From assembly GCA_001775355.1 (NCBI GenBank), contig MEWM01000151.1, positions 4,771 to 15,657 of the forward strand: a stretch of DNA of 10,887 bases. The letters run 5' to 3'. Under the pieces are notes generated by a model, which worked only from the letters and a program-made list of their open reading frames with translations, was not told the origin of the DNA and did not search any database. The position numbers and the translations under genes are program-made. This DNA comes from a candidate division Zixibacteria bacterium RBG_16_43_9 (GTDB lineage Bacteria; Zixibacteria; MSB-5A5; RBG-16-43-9). Shown in pieces: positions 1 to 6,390 of the stretch (its first letter is position 1; each line of letters starts with the position of its first letter).

Positions 1-504
1 AGAATTCAACTGGTAGCGCACGAACCAGTCCTGAAGGGTGCGTAGTTCTTCTAAGGAATGATCCTTACTTTCCAGAGTGTACCAGAAAATCTGCCCTAAG
101 CCAGTAGCATCTGGACCTAAGGTAGGAACAACCCCCTCTGGTAAAAAACTTGAAGCCAGACTCAGTCTTTCGGCTACCCGGGTGCGGGCAAAATAGAGAT
201 CAATCCTATCCTCGAAAATCACAGTTATCATTGAGAATCCAAAAGCTGAAGCTGATCTGACTGCTTTAACACCTGCCAACCCCTGTAAATTGACGGTTAA
301 AGGGTAGGTTATCTGGTCTTCTACTTCCTGCGGTGAACGTCCGGGCCAGTCGGTGAAAACTATAACCTGATTTTCTGAAAGGTCCGGGATAGCATCTATA
401 GGGGTATTTTTGACTGACCAGATCCCCCAGAGAATTACCAGGATATAAAAAGCGATTAGAAGAAATCTGTTTCTCAGAGATATATCGATTAACTTATCGA
501 TCAT
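1..504 (-). CDS. cusA: CusA-like heavy-metal RND efflux pump, N-terminal 168 residues (3' end beyond window)
   Basis: Inner-membrane, proton-driven pump of the heavy-metal-efflux RND family. It moves metal ions, most likely Cu(I)/Ag(I), into the tripartite channel made with the two upstream genes. Translating the minus strand from the ATG at 504 gives 168 residues that stay open to the window edge. The first membrane helix is at about residues 12-30. It is followed by the family block [16 protein letters not shown] and [18 protein letters not shown], then [22 protein letters not shown] and LGPDATGLG, all in the order found in E. coli CusA. The full protein should be about 1000-1050 residues, so roughly five sixths lies outside the window. 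The Shine-Dalgarno is weak (GGAA about 6 nt before the ATG), but the start matches the family N-terminus. It follows the adaptor gene after 109 nt that include a hairpin repeat. The family is certain; Cu/Ag rather than Zn/Co/Cd is an inference from the motif wording and the Met-rich adaptor. Confidence 0.93.
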   Translation of the reverse strand, partial: MIDKLIDISLRNRFLLIAFYILVILWGIWSVKNTPIDAIPDLSENQVIVFTDWPGRSPQEVEDQITYPLTVNLQGLAGVKAVRSASAFGFSMITVIFEDRIDLYFARTRVAERLSLASSFLPEGVVPTLGPDATGLGQIFWYTLESKDHSLEELRTLQDWFVRYQLNS

Positions 505-546
505 AACTGTTCCAATTTATCACAGGTAAATCTTGGCGGCTCATAT

Positions 547-581
547 CCCCTCTCCTTCTTAAGGAGAGGGTTAGGGAGAGG
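547..581. repeat. Hairpin repeat in the adaptor-pump gap
   Basis: A perfect 10-bp inverted repeat, CCCTCTCCTT (548-557) and its complement (561-570), encloses a 3-nt loop. A further partial copy of the right arm, AGGGAGAGG, follows at 573-581. The wording (CCTCTCC with TTAAGGAGAGGG) resembles interspersed intergenic repeats common in many bacterial genomes, but no second copy lies in this window. There is no U-tract on either strand, so it is not a standard terminator. It could still trim or protect mRNA between the adaptor and pump genes. Confidence 0.6.
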
Positions 582-613
582 TTCATCGTCCAGTGGACAG
601 CCACACTTAACTT

Positions 614-1840
614 TCACATCCCTTCCATTTTTTCCATCTTCTTTTCCTCAGCCTTCTTCTCTTTTTGAGGAGTTTTCTTTTCCTTCGTTTCCATTCCGGG
701 CATACCTGGCATTGCACCCATTCCTTTTTCTAGCTGGCTCTGGGAATCGATTAAAAAATTTCCCTGGGTTACGACCATCTCACCCCGGTTCAATCCAGAA
801 TAAACCTTAAAATATCCATCCTGCTCTTCTCCGATTTTGACCTCTCTTCTGCTATAGACTCCATTACCTTCTGAGACGAAGACGATATTTCTAACTCCGG
901 TCATAAGAACCGCTGAGCTGGGAATGGCTAATTGTGGTTTTGGAGATTTTATCTGTAAATAGACATCCACATACATTCCGGGCTTCAGTTTTAAGCCCTT
1001 ATTGGCTAAAGTGCATCTGATCTGAACAGTTCTGGTTTCACCTGAGACGGTAGAGCCTACATAAATTATCTTTCCTTCAAAGGTCTCTTCAGGATAAGCA
1101 GGCGAAATTATCTTAACCAATTCTCCTGTCTTTATTCCAGCTAAATCTTGTTCGTAAACCTCCGCATACATCCAGACCTCTGATAAATCCGCTATGGTGT
1201 AAAGATTGTCACTTTCACTCACATATTTTCCGAGAATGATATTCTTCTCAGTGACCGTTCCTGCGATGGGGCTGTGAATCATCAGCAAAGGCTGAGGTTG
1301 GCGGCTTTTTTCTAAGTCTTCTATGTGATATTCCTTGACACCTAAAAGCAGGAGTTTTCTTTTTGAAGATTCTACCAGATCTCTGGCAGACTCTATGGCT
1401 CCAGAAGATTGGCTGGCTTGAGCTTTTTCTAAATTATTTATAGCTTCGATATATTCCTGTTCAGCCGAAAGATAATTAGGACTGTATATATAGACCAAAG
1501 GCTCATCCTTTTGCACCTGATAACCTACATAGTTGACCAGAATCTTGTCCACCCTTCCACCCAAGCGGGGAGTTACATAAACTAACTTTTCCTCATTGAA
1601 ATCTATTTTCCCAACAGTCCTTATGGTTTTGGTGAGTTTGCGATAGTCTACTTTTTCCAATTTCACCCCGATTTCTTGCTCAGACTCTGGGGTCAGCATC
1701 ACCTTTTCTTCCGTCTCAGTCCCGGTTTGAGCAGAAGGAGCACTATGCTCCATCCCTTTATGCTCTTCTGTTTTTCTTTTTGAACACGCGCTAAAAACGA
1801 AAATAATCGAAAAACATAAGATGAGAACTTTTCTAAACAT
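614..1840 (-). CDS. cusB: CusB-like periplasmic adaptor (membrane fusion) lipoprotein of the metal efflux pump
   Basis: A 408-residue adaptor that joins the RND pump to the outer-membrane factor in the periplasm. The N-terminus is a lipoprotein signal (hydrophobic residues 5-17, then SAC with Cys19 as the likely lipidated residue). A short stretch with H27, M30 and H32 follows. The barrel-sandwich/lipoyl half-motifs are near residues 88-122 (PRLGGRVDKI, DEPLVYIYSP) and 184-215 (HSPIAGTV). A helical hairpin lies between them at about 123-175, and the beta-barrel block VWMYAEVYEQD at about 223-232. The C-terminus is unusual: M374, M377, M380 and M383, a Lys/Glu-rich linker, then M402, M405 and M408, all at three-residue spacing. 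Such residues suit soft metals such as Cu(I)/Ag(I). The start has a good Shine-Dalgarno (GGGAGG, 7 nt before the ATG). It begins 18 nt after the stop of the outer-membrane factor, so the two are co-transcribed. The family is clear; the metal is inferred. Confidence 0.93.
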   Translation of the reverse strand: MFRKVLILCFSIIFVFSACSKRKTEEHKGMEHSAPSAQTGTETEEKVMLTPESEQEIGVKLEKVDYRKLTKTIRTVGKIDFNEEKLVYVTPRLGGRVDKILVNYVGYQVQKDEPLVYIYSPNYLSAEQEYIEAINNLEKAQASQSSGAIESARDLVESSKRKLLLLGVKEYHIEDLEKSRQPQPLLMIHSPIAGTVTEKNIILGKYVSESDNLYTIADLSEVWMYAEVYEQDLAGIKTGELVKIISPAYPEETFEGKIIYVGSTVSGETRTVQIRCTLANKGLKLKPGMYVDVYLQIKSPKPQLAIPSSAVLMTGVRNIVFVSEGNGVYSRREVKIGEEQDGYFKVYSGLNRGEMVVTQGNFLIDSQSQLEKGMGAMPGMPGMETKEKKTPQKEKKAEEKKMEKMEGM

Positions 1841-1858
1841 ATCTTATCCTCCCTGACC

Positions 1859-3112
1859 CTATAAATTAGCTCCGACAGCTCTTTCTAAAGAAGCTAAATT
1901 TTGTAGATAATCAACTATGGCTTTATAATAATCTAATCTTGTTTCTCTTAAAGTTCTCTGAGCATCCAGAAGAGTCAAGAAGTCAGTCAAATTAGCCGTA
2001 TAGTTTGCTTCAGCCACTTTTAGGGCTTCTTCTGCCTGAGCTAAGAAGCTTTCCTGATACAGCTTCATCAGTCGATAACTTGCCTGAGTATTAACATAAG
2101 CCATCTGCACCTCAAAGGAAATCTCATTTTTCATTTTTTGATAATCAGACTCAGCTGAAAGAAGATTCGCCTTTTTCTCATTCACTTCGTTTTTCTCTTT
2201 GAGAAGAAACCAGAGTGGTATGCTGGTCCTGAACTCTAAGCCCCAGTCTCTCATCCCTTCCTTTGTTTTCATTCTCATATATTCAAACATAAAATCAGGT
2301 AGATAACCCTGTTTAGCTAAGGAAAAGGAGCTTTTCTGAACATCGACCATCGATTTTGAGGCAGTTAAAAGAGGATTTGAATATAGAGCTTTATCCTGCA
2401 GATCAGAAAGAACCCAGGTAAAATCCGGAATTATGATATCGGTCTGAATGGAAAGAAGGATGGAAGGCAGACGGTTCATCAGAATATTTAACCTTCCCTT
2501 AGATACCTCCAGCATAGCCCTCATGGTTACCAGCTCATTGTTCATCTTGGCTAATTCCACCTGGGCTTTGAGTATATCGCTCTGAGGAGCTTCGCCAGTG
2601 GAATATTTGATCTGAGTGACTTTCAAAAAGTGTTCTAACAGATTCAGGTTTTCCTGAATGATCTCTATGCTTTTTAAGTTCAGAAAAAGATCCAGATAGG
2701 CAGATTTTGCCTTCTGGATTATCTCTAATTTTTTATCCTGATAAAAAGATGAAGCTATATCCGACTCAGATACAGACATTTTCCTCATAGAGAAATATCT
2801 CGAAGGAAACATCAGCTCCTGGCTAAAAAGAAAAGTCCTTAGCTCATATTTGCTGAGGTTAAAGCTACCGAGAGGTAACCCCTCGTATCGCACTCCTAAT
2901 TGAGGTTTGGATGGAGCAAGAGCCTGAGAAATGCGGTTTCTCGATGCCTGCCAGAGCTGGTAACTTGCTTTTAAATCAGGGTTATCTTTCAGGGCTGAAG
3001 AAACGACTTTTTCCAGTGTAAAAAGAGTATCTGAATCAGTCTGGCAAAAAATTTGGTTTAAAGGAAAAGATAAGATTAAAATAAAAGCAAGAAATCCAAT
3101 AAATCTGTTCAT
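1859..3112 (-). CDS. TolC/CusC-type outer-membrane efflux factor
   Basis: A 417-residue outer-membrane channel of the OEP/TolC family, the exit duct of the tripartite metal pump. The frame is open further upstream to 3244, but the ATG at 3112 is chosen for two reasons. It has a strong AAAGGAGG site 4 nt before it, and it gives a proper signal peptide (NRFIGFLAFILILSFPL, likely cut near residue 23), whereas the 44-residue extension runs through the promoter. Cys23 has no proper lipobox, so it is probably not a lipoprotein. The two OEP repeats are visible: the first with TGEAPQSDILKAQVELAKMNNEL in its second helix, and the second with the matching ANLTDFLTLLDAQRTL near the end, both set in long amphipathic helices. 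The length is typical of CzcC/CusC-like members. It is the first gene of the efflux operon, with its own promoter at 3142-3171. Confidence 0.92.
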   Translation of the reverse strand: MNRFIGFLAFILILSFPLNQIFCQTDSDTLFTLEKVVSSALKDNPDLKASYQLWQASRNRISQALAPSKPQLGVRYEGLPLGSFNLSKYELRTFLFSQELMFPSRYFSMRKMSVSESDIASSFYQDKKLEIIQKAKSAYLDLFLNLKSIEIIQENLNLLEHFLKVTQIKYSTGEAPQSDILKAQVELAKMNNELVTMRAMLEVSKGRLNILMNRLPSILLSIQTDIIIPDFTWVLSDLQDKALYSNPLLTASKSMVDVQKSSFSLAKQGYLPDFMFEYMRMKTKEGMRDWGLEFRTSIPLWFLLKEKNEVNEKKANLLSAESDYQKMKNEISFEVQMAYVNTQASYRLMKLYQESFLAQAEEALKVAEANYTANLTDFLTLLDAQRTLRETRLDYYKAIVDYLQNLASLERAVGANL

Positions 3113-3116
3113 CCAT

Positions 3117-3124
3117 CCTCCTTT
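3117..3124 (-). promoter_or_regulatory. Ribosome binding site that fixes the start of the outer-membrane factor
   Basis: On the minus strand AAAGGAGG ends 4 nt before the ATG at 3112. No comparable site precedes the longer in-frame start at 3244. This is the main reason for the shorter, 417-residue gene model. Confidence 0.75.
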
Positions 3125-3141
3125 CCCGCGTTTGCGATATA

Positions 3142-3171
3142 CATATAAATAATAAATAAAGATTCTGTCAA
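3142..3171 (-). promoter_or_regulatory. Sigma70-like promoter of the metal efflux operon
   Basis: The minus strand has a perfect TTGACA -35 box (3166-3171), an 18-nt spacer and TATATG as -10 (3142-3147), in very AT-rich DNA. The start of transcription would lie near 3135, giving a leader of about 20-25 nt before the ribosome site of the outer-membrane factor. No clear operator dyad overlaps the spacer. The 18-nt spacer is not the 19-20 nt usual for MerR/CueR-activated promoters, so CueR-type control is not suggested. A palindromic ACCGGT lies just upstream at 3186-3191 and is too short to mean much alone. Confidence 0.6.
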
Positions 3172-3260
3172 TAGATTTTAAGTAAACCGGTGAGAAACTA
3201 TGTAGATTATAAGGCCCCCTTTTTTTAAAAAAACTATAAACCAAACAAACAGAACAGGAT

Positions 3261-3587
3261 TTAATTCAAATCCTCCGCCAGCCTTTCCAGCTCTTTTTCC
3301 TTCTTTTCCAGAAGACTGGCTTTTTCTTCTAACTTTAAATGTATGGATTTGAGCTGTTCGATTATCTGAGGTTCAACCCGCTCCGAATCTGAAGGACTAA
3401 AATTATTAAGGCTCCGGGTCATTTCTTGAATCGCCTGCGTGATCCGGAGCCTTTGATCTAAAAGTAAATTTATGTTTTCTTCGGTTTCTTTTGTCTGCAT
3501 AGCGTAAATTAGTTTATCAGTCAGATTTAAAACTTTATCGTATTCCCTGAGCAGTTTATGGTAAAGAGGCAGGAGATTAGAACTCAT
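3261..3587 (-). CDS. Small coiled-coil protein of unknown function (weak FliT/FlgN-like look)
   Basis: 108 residues, almost entirely alpha-helical by inspection. There is no signal peptide, no membrane segment and no Cys, so it is probably cytoplasmic. Helices run through about residues 4-31, 34-60 and 71-107; the last is strongly coiled-coil (LEEKASLLEKKEKELERLAEDL). The middle segment, INLLLDQRLRITQAIQEM, recalls the pattern around the conserved acidic/Arg helix of FliT/FlgN-type flagellar chaperones. The likeness is too loose for a name, and no flagellar gene is in the window. The ATG at 3587 is the first possible start after an in-frame stop, and its Shine-Dalgarno is poor. It lies 44 nt after the response regulator stop with no terminator between, so it is probably expressed with that gene. 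A fragment is unlikely because both ends look natural. Confidence 0.7.
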   Translation of the reverse strand: MSSNLLPLYHKLLREYDKVLNLTDKLIYAMQTKETEENINLLLDQRLRITQAIQEMTRSLNNFSPSDSERVEPQIIEQLKSIHLKLEEKASLLEKKEKELERLAEDLN

Positions 3588-3631
3588 GGTAGAAGGACTT
3601 GACTTTCTTCAAAAAACGTTTTACAGGTAGT

Positions 3632-4279
3632 TTATAGCCTGTCTAAAAGCTCCCCTTTTTTAAGCTCGAATTCCTGGTTGGTGATCAGTCCTTTATCTTT
3701 TAACTCTCCTAATTTTTTAATCTGCTCTAAGACTACTGAATCAGCCGGCTTCTGTTCCCTGGCATATAGGGCTCCTCCGGCAATTGGAGTGACCCCTGAG
3801 CCGGGGTTGAATTTCAAGTGATCAGGATTCTTGGTCCCCTTCTGGTAGTTCTTAAGCTCATCCTCTAAATTCCTGATTTTTCCTCTCAATTCGTCGATCT
3901 CATATTTTAATTTATGTTCTTTCAGGGCCTTATCTATGGAAGCTCTGAGCTCGTTTAGCTTGAACGGCTTGATCACGTAATCGCAGGCACCGTTTCTTAA
4001 AGCCTCCACCGCGCTTTCTATGGTTGGATACCCGGTCATGATAATCGGCAAAATCTGCGGGTATATTTTCTTCAGCTCCTTCAAGGTCTGGATTCCATCC
4101 ATCCCCGGCATCTTCAAATCTATCAGGGCTATCTGCACCGGGGTGGATTTGGCTACCTCTATGGCTCTTTCTCCGGACTCGGCTAAGTGTACTTCAAAAC
4201 CCTGCTTGCCCAAAAATTCAAGTAGCAGTTCTCTTACAAAAAGCTCGTCATCCACTACTAAGATTTTCTCCTGTGACAT
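3632..4279 (-). CDS. Response regulator with REC domain, coiled coil and C-terminal SHOCT domain
   Basis: 215 residues. The REC (receiver) domain spans about 5-120 with all phosphorylation residues present: the acidic pair D10/D11, phospho-acceptor D54 in LIDLKMPGMDG, T82 in IIMTGYPT and K104 in the conserved KPF. The wording is closest to NtrC-type receivers. A coiled coil (about 119-146) comes next, then a 35-residue Gly/Pro-containing linker. The end (about 183-215), with KLGELKDKGLITNQEFELKK, fits the SHOCT domain, a short C-terminal helical module of unknown role often seen in proteins that oligomerise. There is no AAA+, HTH or enzymatic output domain, so it probably signals by protein contact rather than DNA binding. 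A GGAG site 6 nt before the ATG supports the start. No histidine kinase lies in the window. The small coiled-coil gene follows after 44 nt and may be its partner (inference). Confidence 0.92.
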   Translation of the reverse strand: MSQEKILVVDDELFVRELLLEFLGKQGFEVHLAESGERAIEVAKSTPVQIALIDLKMPGMDGIQTLKELKKIYPQILPIIMTGYPTIESAVEALRNGACDYVIKPFKLNELRASIDKALKEHKLKYEIDELRGKIRNLEDELKNYQKGTKNPDHLKFNPGSGVTPIAGGALYAREQKPADSVVLEQIKKLGELKDKGLITNQEFELKKGELLDRL

Positions 4280-4306
4280 CTATTCTCCGATTTCTTTAAC
4301 GAAATT

Positions 4307-4335
4307 AATTTAAACCTTTAACTCTCAAAATGCAA
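4307..4335 (-). promoter_or_regulatory. Possible promoter of the response regulator gene pair
   Basis: On the minus strand TTGCAT (4330-4335), a 17-nt spacer and TAAATT (4307-4312) form a modest sigma70-like promoter. It would give a leader of about 20 nt ahead of the response regulator. It lies after the terminator of the upstream peptidase gene, where a new promoter is needed. The match to consensus is only partial. Confidence 0.35.
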
Positions 4336-4443
4336 GATTTTTCTATATCCACAACCTCTCTTATTTTATCGGCATTTTGGATTTTCTTTATATCCGGAAC
4401 AGAAAACCTGATAAATTGACTCTTCTTTACCTGAAAACCTTAG

Positions 4444-4486
4444 AAAAAAAGAGTTCCTGCATAAAGCGTCTTATACGGGAACTCTT
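4444..4486 (-). terminator. Intrinsic terminator of the S41 peptidase gene
   Basis: Read on the minus strand, AAGAGTTCC (4486-4478) pairs perfectly with GGAACTCTT (4457-4449). Inside it, after a C/A mismatch, GTATAA pairs with TTATGC, leaving a 6-nt loop. The hairpin runs straight into a T-run (complement of the A-run 4444-4450). It starts 32 nt after the peptidase stop codon, which is the expected place. It should separate the peptidase transcript from the response regulator unit. Confidence 0.9.
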
Positions 4487-4518
4487 CGACTTTATAGAAT
4501 TACTTTTCCTGTACCGGA

Positions 4519-6231
4519 CTATCCTTTGAGCAGCTTGCGGTATTCGGTCTTGTTGGACAATATCTCCACCGCTTTTTTTACCCCGGGATCTGTTTTCAAG
4601 AGGATCTCTTCATAATAGGCTTTTTCCCCATACAGGCTATAAAGGAGATCTCTTTTAATTGCCTTTTTTATATAATCCAGACTGTTTTCAAAATCGCCTT
4701 CCTTTGACTTCTGGATCACCTTTTTCAATTCCGAAAGAGCTGGAGCAAAAGAATCTTTGTCCTTTTCCGCATCAATATTCTTTTCCAGGTCCTGAAGGGA
4801 GACCTCTACCTGGTTGAGGTAGGTGAAGTTCTTCTCTTTGAGAAAATCCTTGAAATCTGAGATCATCCTGTCATCCACCTCAAAATTCCTGGGCAGGTCT
4901 TTATGCTGGGAAATATATCTTACTGCAAAATCGAAGAAAAGCTGCTGTCTTTCTAAATCGATTTCTATGGGCTTGAATTTTTCTGCTGGGATGACAATAT
5001 CTGGAACAATTCCACCGCCTCCGTATACCACCCTGCCTCCATTCGTATGGAAGACCTCGTCCTGTTTGAGTTCAGCTTTGGAACTATCGGCACCCTCGTC
5101 TGCGGAAGCTAAGGCTAAATTTTTCTTAGACTTTTCCGGCTTCTGTATGCATCTTCCGCTGGGAATGTAATATTTGGCGATGGTGAGCTTCAGGTAGACA
5201 TCATCCGGCATGTTCAAGACGGTCTGCACCAGGCCCTTCCCGTAAGTGGTATCACCGATTATAACACCTCTGTCCCAGTCCTGAATAGCTCCTGCTACGA
5301 TCTCTGAAGCGGAGGCAGTCTGCTCATCCACCAGTACCACTAAAGGCTTATCCGGATAAAGAGCTTCCTCTTTGGCGAGATATTTGATCAGATCTTCTGG
5401 TTTTTTCCCCTGGGTATAAACTACCAGTTTGTCTTTGTCTAAAAAAAGATTAGAGGTCTCGACTCCTTCATTCAGAAGCCCTCCTCCATTAAACCGCAGG
5501 TCGAAAATCATTCCTTTGATATTCTTGCTTTTCAGGTCACGAATGGCTTCCTTCAGTTCTTTTCCAGTATCTTCAGAAAATCTGGAAAGCCTGACGTATC
5601 CGATCCCGTCTCCAACTACTCCGTAATAGGGAACATTCTTTATCGCGATGACCGCTCTTTCAATCTCGTAATCTAAAGGTTCTTCGATGCCCTCTCTTTT
5701 TATTTTCAGCGTAACCTTAGTGCCAGCAGGTCCTCTCATCAGATTTGAAGCCTCCTCAGAGCTCATCCCGTAGGCCGATTTGCCGTCGATCTCGATTATT
5801 TTGTCTCCGGCTCTTAAACCCATCCTGAAAGCTGGTGTCCCTTCCATAGGTGAAACGATGATTATGTATTTATCCTTCTTCTCGATAGTCATTCCCAGAC
5901 CTTCATACTTCCCATGGGTAAACTCCATCAGCCGGTTAAAGGTCTTTTTCTCCAACATATCCGAAAAAGGGTCCAAAAGCTCTAACATCCCTTTTATTCC
6001 GGCGTATCCTAATTCTTTTGGATCGAGCTTTTCGACATAGCGATCATTAATACTGTAAGCTACCTGAGCCAGGAGCTTGCTATACTCCATTATGGTATCT
6101 TTGTTTTGCGGCTGGGCTTGAGCCTGAAGAGTCTGTTCTCCGGTCTGGCCTAAGCCTACTATCCAGATTATCCCGACTGCAGCTAACGCTAAAACCAAAG
6201 CGATAATTCCATATTTTTTCTCACCTAACAT
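4519..6231 (-). CDS. S41 family C-terminal processing peptidase (CtpA/CtpB-like) with PDZ domain
   Basis: 570 residues. It is an envelope serine protease that cuts substrates near their C-termini and is held at the outer face of the inner membrane by an N-terminal helix (about 8-28). Domains in order are: a helical cap region (about 45-105), a PDZ domain (about 108-190, with the carboxylate-binding EGLGMTI strand and the AGDKIIEIDG block), and the S41 core (about 205-415). The Ser-Lys-Gln catalytic set is intact: S307 in TASASEIVAG, K332 in TYGKG and Q336 in LVQT, with the same spacing as CtpB (309/334/338). The core ends with YYIPSGRCIQ and GGGGIVPDIVIP, separated by a charged insert. About 150 further residues, helical and lysine-rich, make it longer than the usual 400-450. 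A GGAGG site 4 nt upstream supports the start. It stands alone, with a promoter at 6287-6314 and a terminator at 4444-4486. Its substrates are unknown. Confidence 0.95.
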   Translation of the reverse strand: MLGEKKYGIIALVLALAAVGIIWIVGLGQTGEQTLQAQAQPQNKDTIMEYSKLLAQVAYSINDRYVEKLDPKELGYAGIKGMLELLDPFSDMLEKKTFNRLMEFTHGKYEGLGMTIEKKDKYIIIVSPMEGTPAFRMGLRAGDKIIEIDGKSAYGMSSEEASNLMRGPAGTKVTLKIKREGIEEPLDYEIERAVIAIKNVPYYGVVGDGIGYVRLSRFSEDTGKELKEAIRDLKSKNIKGMIFDLRFNGGGLLNEGVETSNLFLDKDKLVVYTQGKKPEDLIKYLAKEEALYPDKPLVVLVDEQTASASEIVAGAIQDWDRGVIIGDTTYGKGLVQTVLNMPDDVYLKLTIAKYYIPSGRCIQKPEKSKKNLALASADEGADSSKAELKQDEVFHTNGGRVVYGGGGIVPDIVIPAEKFKPIEIDLERQQLFFDFAVRYISQHKDLPRNFEVDDRMISDFKDFLKEKNFTYLNQVEVSLQDLEKNIDAEKDKDSFAPALSELKKVIQKSKEGDFENSLDYIKKAIKRDLLYSLYGEKAYYEEILLKTDPGVKKAVEILSNKTEYRKLLKG

Positions 6232-6286
6232 AAAGCCTCCACTAAAAATAGTTTATGATACAAATAGACATCCTATCTCTGCTTAA

Positions 6287-6314
6287 AATCTAACAAATTA
6301 TACTCTTTTGTCAA
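6287..6314 (-). promoter_or_regulatory. Sigma70-like promoter of the S41 peptidase gene
   Basis: The minus strand has a perfect TTGACA (6309-6314), a 16-nt spacer and TAGATT (6287-6292). This predicts a leader of about 50 nt before the peptidase ATG. A nearby TATAAT lies inside the spacer but has no matching -35 at the right distance. No terminator for the upstream membrane gene is visible between 6390 and 6315, so some read-through is possible. Confidence 0.5.
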
Positions 6315-6390
6315 TATCAATATTTGAACAATTAACTCTTGAAAACGGTTAATCTTCAGCCTGTTTGAGACTTAACTCTGTGCAAAAATA

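Noticed and set aside
3142..3171. MerR/CueR-type operator in the efflux promoter
   Set aside because: The spacer is 18 nt rather than 19-20 nt and contains no inverted repeat, so CueR-like control is not supported by the sequence.
3220..3233. Seven T then seven A as a terminator after the small coiled-coil gene
   Set aside because: The palindrome is pure A/T with no GC stem, so it would not form a stable terminator hairpin; the neighbouring run of five C/G does not pair with anything close.
3113..3244. N-terminal extension of the outer-membrane factor from an ATG at 3244
   Set aside because: It runs through the promoter (TTGACA/TATATG) and ribosome site, has no ribosome site of its own, and would bury the signal peptide; the ATG at 3112 is clearly better.
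4020..4313. Plus-strand open frame of 97 codons opposite the response regulator
   Set aside because: It is Ser/Lys-rich antisense translation of a well-supported gene, with no ribosome site or recognisable motif. The other plus-strand frames opposite the peptidase, membrane protein and radical SAM genes were rejected for the same reason.
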